Below are positions 16,629-24,265 of a DNA stretch of 64,000 nt, in pieces. The notes under the pieces were generated by a model that searched no databases, was not told the origin of the DNA, and saw only the letters and a list, made by a program, of their open reading frames with translations. The DNA is taken from assembly GCA_003215535.1 (NCBI GenBank), contig QCKG01000006.1, positions 1-64,000 of the forward strand. Reading direction: 5' to 3'. Source of the stretch: Prochlorococcus sp. AG-409-L18. Lineage in GTDB: Bacteria; Cyanobacteriota; Cyanobacteriia; PCC-6307; Cyanobiaceae. Each line of letters opens with the position of its first letter. Position 1 is the first letter of the stretch. Position numbers and translations under genes: made by a program.

Positions 16629-17282
16629 ATGCTAAAGAAGGAGCGAGCACAAGTAATAATAAATAGACTTGACGAACTTTATCCAAGCCCCCCAATACCG
16701 CTAGTCCATAAAGACACTTTTACTTTACTTGTAGCTGTTATTTTAAGCGCACAGTCTACAGATAAAAAGGTCAATCAATTAACACCAGCTCTATTTGATC
16801 TTGGATATGATCCAGAATCTATGGTTAGACTAGGAAAAGAAAATATTCTTAAATTAATAAAGCAATTAGGTCTTTCCAAACAAAAAGCTGAGAATATTTA
16901 TAAGACTTCCAAGATATTACTTAAGGATTACTCTGGTGAAGTGCCCAGAAATTTCAAAGACCTTGAATCATTACCTGGAGTAGGTCATAAAACCGCAAGT
17001 GTTGTAATGGCTCAAGCCTTTAATGTGCCTACATTCCCAATTGATACTCATATTCATCGCTTGGCTCAAAGATGGGGGCTATCTCGTGGAAAGAATGTTC
17101 AAATGACAGAAAGAGATCTAAAATCAATTTTCCCACAAGAACTTTGGAATAAATTACACTTACAATTTATTTATTATGGTAGAGAACACTGTACGGCTAG
17201 AGGCTGTGATGGGACCATATGCAATCTCTGTCGAGAATTATTTCCACTAAGGAGATCAGCCAAAATATGCAATAAACCATAA
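16629..17282 (+). CDS. nth: Endonuclease III
   Basis: A 217-residue HhH-GPD DNA glycosylase/AP lyase for oxidised pyrimidines. The helix-hairpin-helix is LESLPGVGHKTASVV, with catalytic Lys121. The catalytic Asp is D139 in FPIDTHIHRLAQRWGLS. The C-terminal Cys residues (C188, C193, C198, C201, C214) do not have the standard C-x6-C-x2-C-x5-C spacing of the [4Fe-4S] loop, because the fourth expected position is Leu207. Cluster binding may therefore be altered. It starts 26 bases after the previous gene. Confidence 0.93.
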   Translation: MLKKERAQVIINRLDELYPSPPIPLVHKDTFTLLVAVILSAQSTDKKVNQLTPALFDLGYDPESMVRLGKENILKLIKQLGLSKQKAENIYKTSKILLKDYSGEVPRNFKDLESLPGVGHKTASVVMAQAFNVPTFPIDTHIHRLAQRWGLSRGKNVQMTERDLKSIFPQELWNKLHLQFIYYGREHCTARGCDGTICNLCRELFPLRRSAKICNKP

Positions 17283-17370
17283 ACTTGTCATAGGAAATAA
17301 TTGATCAATGAGTAAATGCTATGAGATTGTCAACGAGAAATGATGCGCTATCAATAAGGAAAAATTAAAC

Positions 17371-17604
17371 ATGGAAATCATCAGATCAGCAGGAAAAGCC
17401 TGGGTTGATTCCCAAGAAGCAAGTATCTATCTTGGATTTAGTGAAAAGACACTAAAATGCTGGTGTGATTGTGGATATCTAAAAGCTGGTAAGCACTGGA
17501 GAAGAAGCTCCCAACCCTCAAATGATTCTGTGATCTACAACACAAGGCTTTGTGCCCAGGAAATGAAGGAGTGGTGGGGAAGAGACGCTTTAACTGGACC
17601 TTGA
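17371..17604 (+). CDS. Small winged-helix/excisionase-like DNA-binding protein, 77 aa
   Basis: 77 residues. The segment WVDSQEASIYLGFSEKTLKCW looks like the helix-turn-helix of MerR/excisionase-type small proteins. It is followed by GKHWRRSSQPSNDSVIYNT, a possible wing. No integrase is nearby, so a phage role is unlikely. DNA binding is inferred from pattern only. Confidence 0.65.
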   Translation: MEIIRSAGKAWVDSQEASIYLGFSEKTLKCWCDCGYLKAGKHWRRSSQPSNDSVIYNTRLCAQEMKEWWGRDALTGP

Positions 17605-17698
17605 CTTATGAATTCACCAATAAATCGAATCTAGCCATAGCGAAATTCACCGACTTTTCGCTAGAAGTAGTGTAGCGATCTTTATATTGGAGTCTGGG

Positions 17699-18367
17699 AT
17701 GAAAATTGCTATTAGTGGAGCCTCAGGGAAGACTGGTTATCGAATAGCTGAAGAGGCATTGTCTAAAGGATTCGAAGTTCGACTCTTGTTGAGAAAGAGC
17801 TCACAACTACCAGAAAGTCTTAAAAATTGTGAGCGGGTCTTCGTCTCCCTAGCAAATGCCAACGATCTAGATAAAGCAATCAAAGGTTGTGATGCTCTTT
17901 TAATTGCAACTGGAGCAAGACCTTCAATTGACTTAACAGGGCCTGCAAGAGTAGATGCGCTAGGAGTTAGGAGACAAATAGCAAGTTGTCAGCGTGTAGG
18001 AACACAACGAGTTGTGTTGGTCAGTTCTCTATGTGCAGGTAGATTGCAACACCCGTTAAACCTCTTTGGCCTAATCCTTATTTGGAAGCGTGTAGGAGAA
18101 GAATATCTCGAAAAAAGTTCTCTTGACTGGACAGTGATCCGACCTGGTGGCCTTAATGAGCGAGAAGAAGATCTAGATAAGGAAGGACTTAGATACTCCG
18201 GTCCTGATACTCAAGAGGATGCCTACATACCTCGCAGACTATTAGCAAGGTGCTGTGTTGAAGCGCTTTCTACTCCAAGCTCTATCGGTCAAATCATTGA
18301 AGTAACTAGCAGCCCCGAGCAACCACCTATAACAATGAAAAAAGCAATTGATGCCTTTAAGCTTTAG
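17699..18367 (+). CDS. Atypical short-chain dehydrogenase / NAD(P)-binding protein
   Basis: 222 residues. ATG 17699 is chosen because a GGAG (17688-17691) lies at good spacing. The Rossmann motif is ISGASGKTGYRIAEEAL, with LLLRKSSQ after the second strand. The later segments VVLVSSLCAG and WTVIRPGGL are typical of NmrA-like/ycf39-like atypical SDRs, which bind NAD(P) and often lack the catalytic Tyr-x3-Lys. It may act as a reductase or as an assembly factor. Confidence 0.85.
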   Translation: MKIAISGASGKTGYRIAEEALSKGFEVRLLLRKSSQLPESLKNCERVFVSLANANDLDKAIKGCDALLIATGARPSIDLTGPARVDALGVRRQIASCQRVGTQRVVLVSSLCAGRLQHPLNLFGLILIWKRVGEEYLEKSSLDWTVIRPGGLNEREEDLDKEGLRYSGPDTQEDAYIPRRLLARCCVEALSTPSSIGQIIEVTSSPEQPPITMKKAIDAFKL

Positions 18368-18402
18368 TCGTCATAGGCTCGTATTGCAACATGAGCAAAT
18401 AA

Positions 18403-18609
18403 ATGAATACCAACGCCAAGATAGATGCGTTGCAGCTAATGCTTACTGACCTACGAACTCGTAATGAGCCAATTCGTCACAAAGCAGCCTTTAGGGGATG
18501 TCAACCCGAATTTCAAACCTTAGTAACTAAGCTAATCAAACAATTGGAGTCAGATTTGCTCCAAGAAAAACAAATTCATCGAGAAGAATTAAATAAGCAA
18601 AGAAAATGA
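18403..18609 (+). CDS. Small hypothetical protein, 68 aa
   Basis: A 68-residue, highly charged helical protein (MNTNAKIDALQLMLTDLRTR), with a C-terminal coiled-coil-like stretch rich in Glu, Gln and Lys. It follows the SDR gene by 35 bases. It resembles a conserved small picocyanobacterial protein in character, but no function is known. Confidence 0.55.
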   Translation: MNTNAKIDALQLMLTDLRTRNEPIRHKAAFRGCQPEFQTLVTKLIKQLESDLLQEKQIHREELNKQRK

Positions 18610-18689
18610 CTAATAACTAAGTTCTAATAAATAATTAATTTACTATTATTAATAAACTTCGGATGGAAAAAGATAACTGTTTATTAATC

Positions 18690-19580
18690 CTAGCCTAACT
18701 CTAAGCAGGCCAAACCGTATACATCATGCATTGAGATTGGAGGCTGTTCACCAGAGTACATCCGTAAAGTTTGTGACACCTTTACAAAGGAAAGCTTATC
18801 CAGCAATGAGTTAACAAAAGGGTTAAGACCAGGAGAGTCAATCAAGACAATGCCTGGGTGACGAATTAAAAGCTTCTTTAGTAACAATTCCGCCAAGTCT
18901 GGTGTATCAGCCAATAAAGGACCAATTCGCCACCCCTCACCATCTCGCAAAAGACAAGGTCTTATTCTTCCAAAACCATGACAGGACCCATCTGGATCAA
19001 CAAGAGCCATAACGGTACCAGCTGGATGATGAAGCCAATCAGATAAGAAATGAGGTCGGGGACTTGGCTCCCTCTTTGCGTCATAAGACTGAACAACTTT
19101 ATATGGAATTGATTTGCCCTCTAAAAGGCTCAAGCCACTAGCTTGGCTCTCAGCTGAGTTTTTATCGAAAATTTGATCACTATTCCCAACTAATTGCCAA
19201 CGTGTTGTTATTGAGGATGGCTTAAAACCCCAACTTGAATAGTCATCAACTCTATCTAAAGCGGCCTCTAGGCCAATACAGGGAAGATTTTCCAAATGCC
19301 CCAGTGCATGCTTCCAAAGTTCAACGCCATATCCATTTCCTCTTTGTTCTGGTATTACCAAAAACAAACCAATGAAGCCATATGCTTCGTTATATCGAAT
19401 CCCTGCAATGCATCCCACTGGTTGATTGCCTAGCCAGCCAACCCAAACCCCTTGTCGGTCTGTATGGCGATAGATAGCCACATCCCCTGCACCTGGAGTA
19501 AAACCTTCAATCCTTGACCATTGAGTAATAAAAGGAATGTCCTTTGCTTTAAGTGAACGGATTTTCAGGAAAGATTCCAT
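18690..19580 (-). CDS. GNAT-family N-acetyltransferase
   Basis: 296 residues. The N-terminal half is a GNAT domain with the acetyl-CoA loop in FLVIPEQRGNGYGVELWKHA (Q/RxxGxG/A) and preceding strands GCIAGIRYNEAYGFIG. The C-terminal half looks like a second, degenerate GNAT-type domain (GFGRIRPCLLRDGEGWRIGPLLADT). Substrate unknown. It is monocistronic on the minus strand. Confidence 0.85.
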   Translation of the reverse strand: MESFLKIRSLKAKDIPFITQWSRIEGFTPGAGDVAIYRHTDRQGVWVGWLGNQPVGCIAGIRYNEAYGFIGLFLVIPEQRGNGYGVELWKHALGHLENLPCIGLEAALDRVDDYSSWGFKPSSITTRWQLVGNSDQIFDKNSAESQASGLSLLEGKSIPYKVVQSYDAKREPSPRPHFLSDWLHHPAGTVMALVDPDGSCHGFGRIRPCLLRDGEGWRIGPLLADTPDLAELLLKKLLIRHPGIVLIDSPGLNPFVNSLLDKLSFVKVSQTLRMYSGEQPPISMHDVYGLACLELG

Positions 19581-19776
19581 ATTGTGGGAGGGTCATACCT
19601 TGTCGGTACAGAAAAAGTGTCCAGACCAATCACATCTTGACGCCTATTTCTAAATCAATCAGCAATCATTTCCTTTCAAACACTTACAAAAACATTTTCA
19701 GGAATAAATATAAGTTTCTTTTATTTAAAAGAAGAGGCCATAATTTCCCTGAACCAGCTAGTTAACTAAATCAGGG

Positions 19777-20034
19777 TTATGATTTAATATTTTCGGTCTG
19801 TTTGTCCGAGGGACTAATCTGCCTTTCATATAAGGAAGGAGCAATCAGCAAAAATAATAACCACCATAAAAAAATCAAGAATGCTAAAAAGCCAGTAAGA
19901 AAAAACAGATGAAATAAATTCCAACTGACTAAAATAAAGATAAAACCACTAAGTAATATTGTCCATGGTTGGCACCACCAACTTTTCTCAGCCCAATAGT
20001 CTGAGCCAATAGAAAACAACGAATCAGATTTCAT
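19777..20034 (-). CDS. Small two-helix membrane protein, 85 aa
   Basis: 85 residues with a continuous hydrophobic centre (ILLSGFIFILVSWNLFHLFF, then FLAFLIFLWWLLFLLIAPSL) giving two membrane helices. Its start overlaps the stop of the DUF296-glutaredoxin gene by 4 nt (ATGA), so the pair is translationally coupled. No known family. Confidence 0.7.
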   Translation of the reverse strand: MKSDSLFSIGSDYWAEKSWWCQPWTILLSGFIFILVSWNLFHLFFLTGFLAFLIFLWWLLFLLIAPSLYERQISPSDKQTENIKS

Positions 20035-20657
20035 TTAAAGGATTGCAATTGTCCTGAAGCATGAATTTCTGCAAGAGCTTCATAGCCTCCAATGAATTCA
20101 CCATCAATAAATATCTGAGGAAAAGTGGAGAAATTACTGCGTTCTTTTACTAACTGAAAATTAACATCATCATTAATTGTATTAACAATATGAGGAAGTC
20201 CTAAAGTCCTCAACATTCTGGTTGCTCTCGCAGACCAAGGGCAACCAGGCAAAACAAAAATCTCGATCCGAGGAGAAGTTTGCTTTGTTAATGAATCAGG
20301 ACTGTGTTGCTGTTTTGTATTAACTTCACTTGTATCTAAAAGGCCCACCAAAACATCTGCCCCCTTAAGGACAGTTGAGCCAACTTCTAGATGCCCCCCC
20401 CATACTTTGCAGTCCCCATCAGAAAGGCTCAGATGCAGATGAACACCTTGCTCAGAGAGGGTTCCATTTAATGTAATTATCTCAAGGTTTCCTTCTAAAA
20501 CTGTAGGAGCCGCTTTCCCTGGACATTGAAATGTTGCTCTAGATAAATTCCCTACGACACCTAAAATGAATCCTTCTTTATTTTCTTCCCGCACAAAGTT
20601 TTCCAAACTTACTTTAAGGTCACTACCAGCGGGGAGCGTTAAAGGAAGAGAAAGCAT
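20031..20657 (-). CDS. DUF296/PPC domain fused to glutaredoxin
   Basis: 208 residues in two modules. Residues 1 to about 112 are a PPC/DUF296 beta domain with H73-x-H75 and GGH89, the conserved His set of prokaryotic DUF296 proteins. A polar linker (113-130) leads to a glutaredoxin at 131-208. The glutaredoxin active site is C139-P-W-S, followed by the TFPQIFIDGEFIGGYEAL glutathione-binding region. The CPWS motif lacks the second Cys, so it is monothiol in form. The gene overlaps the small membrane protein downstream. The biological role of the fusion is not known to me. Confidence 0.88.
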   Translation of the reverse strand: MLSLPLTLPAGSDLKVSLENFVREENKEGFILGVVGNLSRATFQCPGKAAPTVLEGNLEIITLNGTLSEQGVHLHLSLSDGDCKVWGGHLEVGSTVLKGADVLVGLLDTSEVNTKQQHSPDSLTKQTSPRIEIFVLPGCPWSARATRMLRTLGLPHIVNTINDDVNFQLVKERSNFSTFPQIFIDGEFIGGYEALAEIHASGQLQSFK

Positions 20658-20816
20658 AAAAGCACGTCCAGCTCATATAGAATAATATAAAGTGTCCTAA
20701 AATGGTTTTAGTAGCTCGAACCCATAATATCTGTTTTTGGCATTTAATTTCAAGGATAACAAAGAACACAAATAAAACCCTTAATAAATTAACCTATTAA
20801 TACCTACAAGAATGAA

Positions 20817-21353
20817 ATGATCCTAGAAAGTCTAAGCAACTGTCAATTACAAATCGGCCGATATCCACCCTTTATTTATGATGCGACTGGAGGGGGTGGC
20901 AAAGGCATAATTAAGTTTAAGTATCCAGATGGGGCGTACAATGTTGAATTCAATATAGACTCATTTCGTATACCATCTATCAACCAAAAAACCACTAAGT
21001 TCTTAGGATTGCCCATACCACCTGGTCTTGAAATAGTTATCTCCGTTAAAAAACTAGCAGGCAAGCTTAATCCTTCAAATGGGGAGGTCAAATTAGAGTT
21101 TGAAGCCGATTTTACATTAACATTTATAGGTTCTATGAAAGCACCAAAGCTACATATAAAGACTTTCCTGACATCAAAAAGTGCTATTGGGAAGAGAAAT
21201 ATTTATCATGGGAATGGGTTAAAGGAAAATGGGAGAATAGACCTTGTAGCCTTGGCTAATGTTCAGAAAACAGGGAACAAATTGTTAGATCTATTTCTTG
21301 GGCTTCCTAATGAAGCCTTGGCATCATTAAAATGTAAATTACTACTGAAATAG
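20817..21353 (+). CDS. Conserved cyanobacterial hypothetical protein, 178 aa
   Basis: A 178-residue, beta-rich soluble protein with GGGGKGIIKFKYPDGAYNV near residue 25 and LPIPPGLEIVISVKKLAGKL near residue 65. The end GLPNEALASLKCKLLLK looks complete. No signal peptide. The pattern resembles cyanobacterial proteins of unknown function with a lipocalin-like or jelly-roll look, but I cannot name a family. Confidence 0.7.
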   Translation: MILESLSNCQLQIGRYPPFIYDATGGGGKGIIKFKYPDGAYNVEFNIDSFRIPSINQKTTKFLGLPIPPGLEIVISVKKLAGKLNPSNGEVKLEFEADFTLTFIGSMKAPKLHIKTFLTSKSAIGKRNIYHGNGLKENGRIDLVALANVQKTGNKLLDLFLGLPNEALASLKCKLLLK

Positions 21354-21438
21354 ATATTACTAATTAAAACTAGTGATTACAAACAAAGAGCATAAAGTTT
21401 GTTTATTAGGAGAAACCTATGAAAAATTCAGACTTTAC

Positions 21439-21519
21439 TTATTTCCCCTCCAATCTACGTACAATGTATGTCATTGCAACAAGTGAGCCAGCCAAAACCA
21501 AAAGAAGAAATAAAGTCAT
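21439..21519 (-). CDS. Tiny single-helix membrane peptide, 26 aa
   Basis: Frame from ATG (21517-21519) to TAA (21439-21441). It encodes one hydrophobic helix (LFLLLVLAGSLVAMTYIV) and a short basic tail RRLEGK. Size and layout resemble small photosystem, cytochrome b6f or NDH subunits, but the sequence does not match PsaM, PetL, PetN, PsbM or Psb30 as I know them. It lies in a 320-base gap. Confidence 0.45.
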   Translation of the reverse strand: MTLFLLLVLAGSLVAMTYIVRRLEGK

Positions 21520-21676
21520 GGACCAAAAGGTTAATTATTTACCCACATTGGCATCCCAAACGAATATGAGCAAATATTGATGTCCTTTAAAATACTAAGT
21601 ATAAAATGTTCTTAGAATCTTATAAAATTATCCTTAAAAGCTTCCCATCCTCCACAAAGGAGATCATTAATCACTC

Positions 21677-22243
21677 GTGCATGATCAATCTTTGAATAGA
21701 AGAGCAAATAAATTAATAGCCTGGGCTAATGGATTAACTGCTGCACGAGCTCTTGTGGGCGTCCCACTTGTCATAGCCCTTCGGAATGAATGGCTTCTCT
21801 GCGCCTGGACTCTTTTACTTTTTGCAGGAATTAGCGACTGCTTAGATGGGTTGCTGGCTAGGAAAGCGGGATTGCAAAACGAATGGGGAGAAAAGTTCGA
21901 TCCTCTTTCAGACAAAATTCTTCTGTCAGCAGCTCTGATCTGGTTGTGCAGTAAACAGGTATTGCCATTTTGGTCAGTCTGGGGGCTATTAGCCAGGGAA
22001 TTGATCGTTACAGGTTGGAGAGCTCAAAAGTCAAAAGGAGGAGCTGCATCAAAACAAGGAAAGATAAAGACAATTCTCCAGTTCATAAGTGTGCTGCTAA
22101 TGATTTGGCCATATAACCTAGGAGGAATAGATTTAGCCTTAAGAATAAGAAGTTTAGGTTGGTTTATTTTTTGGCCGTCATTTATTATGGCCTTGAGTTC
22201 CTGTCTTGACTATTTCAGGCCCCAATCAACTCGAGATCCTTAG
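21677..22243 (+). CDS. pgsA: CDP-diacylglycerol-glycerol-3-phosphate phosphatidyltransferase
   Basis: A 188-residue membrane enzyme making phosphatidylglycerol phosphate, the precursor of the only phospholipid of thylakoids. The full CDP-alcohol phosphotransferase motif DG-x2-AR-x8-G-x3-D-x3-D is visible from DGLLARKAGL to GEKFDPLSD. The start is GTG 21677, because an in-frame stop lies 3 codons upstream. AGGAGA at 21658-21663 precedes it. Its 3' end overlaps the convergent epimerase gene by 29 bases. Confidence 0.92.
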   Translation: MHDQSLNRRANKLIAWANGLTAARALVGVPLVIALRNEWLLCAWTLLLFAGISDCLDGLLARKAGLQNEWGEKFDPLSDKILLSAALIWLCSKQVLPFWSVWGLLARELIVTGWRAQKSKGGAASKQGKIKTILQFISVLLMIWPYNLGGIDLALRIRSLGWFIFWPSFIMALSSCLDYFRPQSTRDP

Positions 22244-23135
22244 AAAAATCAACATCAGTTTTTGGGTGTGATAAGTAATCATTCTGATAACTATCAACAA
22301 GTCCATCTTCTAAAGAAAAGCTAGGTTGCCAACTAATATCTTTTTGCAATCGACTTATATCAGTAACAAAATTAACAATGCGTAAAGGGTAAGCCTTTCG
22401 TGCCTTGGGATCCAATTTGAGGGGGTCAAAAGATCTAATATCAAGCATTTCAATATCTTTTCCACAAGCCTTTGCTGCTGTATGGATCAACCCAAGAAGC
22501 GTGACACCCTTCTTCCCTGAACAGTTATAAGCAATATTATTTGTTATATCAAAATCCAAACTCTTAACCATAGCTTCAGCCAAATCGTCAACATGCCCTA
22601 ATTGAGTAATAGTCGAACCGTCTGCAGGCATAGGGATAGGGCGACTATAAGCTATACGATCAAAAAACCATCTTTCTATTGGATTGTAATTGCCTGGTCC
22701 ATAAATATAGGTTGGTCGAAAACTAGTAAAAGGTATTCCTGAATCTAATAACCATTTCTCTGTTTCAGCTTTGCCTGAATGTCTACTATGAGGATCTATC
22801 TGAGAATCCTCACCAAGAGGAAAATAAATTGAATCACTATATATTCCTGCAGAGCTTAAATATAGAAATCTATATTTTGGAGCTCCTGTTAAAGACAGCA
22901 CTCTCTGAGTATCAACAAGTTTTCTACCCGAGGTATCCACAATTACATCAAATGACCTATCTGTGAGCGCCTTCAAGTCTTCATCCGAATGGCGATCGCC
23001 ACGAATATGCTCAACATTTAAAGGAAGGGGATTCCTACCACGAGTAAAAAGGGTTAGATGATGGTTCTTAGCCAGAAGCCGCTCAACGATTGGCTTCCCA
23101 ACAAATCGAGTCCCACCCATTAAAAGAATCTTCAC
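22215..23135 (-). CDS. NAD-dependent epimerase/CSP41-like protein
   Basis: 306 residues with an N-terminal Rossmann motif MKILLMGGTRFVGKPIVERL. It then has FLYLSSAGIYSDS and SFRPTYIYGPGNYNPIERWF, and a C-terminal segment as in the atypical SDR group that contains plastid RNA-binding CSP41. The usual catalytic Tyr-x3-Lys is not clearly present. It may bind RNA or a sugar nucleotide. Convergent with pgsA. Confidence 0.85.
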   Translation of the reverse strand: MKILLMGGTRFVGKPIVERLLAKNHHLTLFTRGRNPLPLNVEHIRGDRHSDEDLKALTDRSFDVIVDTSGRKLVDTQRVLSLTGAPKYRFLYLSSAGIYSDSIYFPLGEDSQIDPHSRHSGKAETEKWLLDSGIPFTSFRPTYIYGPGNYNPIERWFFDRIAYSRPIPMPADGSTITQLGHVDDLAEAMVKSLDFDITNNIAYNCSGKKGVTLLGLIHTAAKACGKDIEMLDIRSFDPLKLDPKARKAYPLRIVNFVTDISRLQKDISWQPSFSLEDGLVDSYQNDYLSHPKTDVDFSKDLELIGA

Positions 23136-23233
23136 AAGGCAGAGTAATCAGGTACTCACTATTGAAGCGCGTGACAGGTCACCCAAAGTGCGATATTTAG
23201 CTGCAGGATAGTAATGAACAAAAAAAGCTTGTA

Positions 23234-24004
23234 ATGGAGATCATTCCCGCTATAGATCTGCTTCAAGGAACTTGTGTCCGACTAAACCAAGGCGACTACA
23301 GCAAAGTCACTAAATTCAATCCAGACCCGGTCGAACAAGCAATAGATTGGCAAAATCAAGGAGCGCGTCGTCTTCACCTAGTAGACCTAGACGCTGCAAA
23401 AACTGGCAAGCCTATTAACGACTCAATTATTCGACAAATAACGAAAGAACTTTCAATCCCAACCCAATTAGGAGGCGGGGTTAGATCTATCGATCGTGCT
23501 CAAGAACTTATCTCTTATGGAGTAGATCGAGTGATTCTTGGAACGATTGCAATTGAGAACCCCCAACTTCTTCAAGAAATTGCAACGTTATATCCAAAAA
23601 GAATAGTTGTAGGTATAGATGCTAAAGAAGGTAAAGTAGCCACAAGAGGCTGGACTAATCAAAGTGAAGTTAATGCTTCCGACTTAGCGAAAAACCTCTC
23701 GGAAACAGGTATAAGTTCTATAATTTGTACCGACATCGCAACAGATGGGACATTAAAAGGACCAAATATAAAAGTCATGAAAGAGATAGCCAGTGTCAGT
23801 AATGTCCCTGTAATTGCATCTGGAGGAGTCGGTTGTATGGCAGATTTACTTGCTCTTCTCGAATTAAAACCCTTTGGTGTTACAGGAGTAATTGTTGGGA
23901 GAGCTCTTTATGATGGAGCAATTAATTTGGAAGAAGCAATAAAGGTAATGGATAATTCCCATTTGCAAGACCAGAGCATTCAAGAAAAGGCGTTTTACAC
24001 ATAA
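23234..24004 (+). CDS. hisA: ProFAR isomerase (histidine biosynthesis)
   Basis: A 256-residue TIM barrel. The catalytic Asp pair is in PAIDLLQGTCVRL (D8) and TDIATDGTLKGPN. Phosphate-binding loops are QLGGGVRS and ASGGVGC. It converts ProFAR to PRFAR in histidine synthesis. The C-terminal 15 residues exceed the usual end. A possible terminator follows directly. Confidence 0.95.
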   Translation: MEIIPAIDLLQGTCVRLNQGDYSKVTKFNPDPVEQAIDWQNQGARRLHLVDLDAAKTGKPINDSIIRQITKELSIPTQLGGGVRSIDRAQELISYGVDRVILGTIAIENPQLLQEIATLYPKRIVVGIDAKEGKVATRGWTNQSEVNASDLAKNLSETGISSIICTDIATDGTLKGPNIKVMKEIASVSNVPVIASGGVGCMADLLALLELKPFGVTGVIVGRALYDGAINLEEAIKVMDNSHLQDQSIQEKAFYT

Positions 24005-24042
24005 ATCTTCTGATCTTAAAAGTTCTTTTAGGTAAAGATTTT
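24003..24042 (+). terminator. Possible nested hairpin after hisA
   Basis: Outer arms AAATCTT (24003-24009) and AAGATTT (24035-24041) enclose an inner hairpin TAAAAG-TT-CTTTTA (24017-24030). A short T-rich stretch follows. It is AT-rich and weaker than a typical terminator. Confidence 0.4.
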
Positions 24043-24265
24043 AACTTCATACGTAAGGGGAATAAGTATGGACCCTATTTGAAGAACAAATACCTAAGCT
24101 TATAAAAGACATGATTTAAAAAATAATTTCCCTAAAAATTCAACCGCATGTTGAGAGAGTTCTCAAGACCGAAACTTTATATGGTTTTTTGCCCATTCCT
24201 ATCTAACAATTTTTGTTTTCTAATAATCAAGGACTGGAGCTTTCCATATTCACTCGTTACATTTA

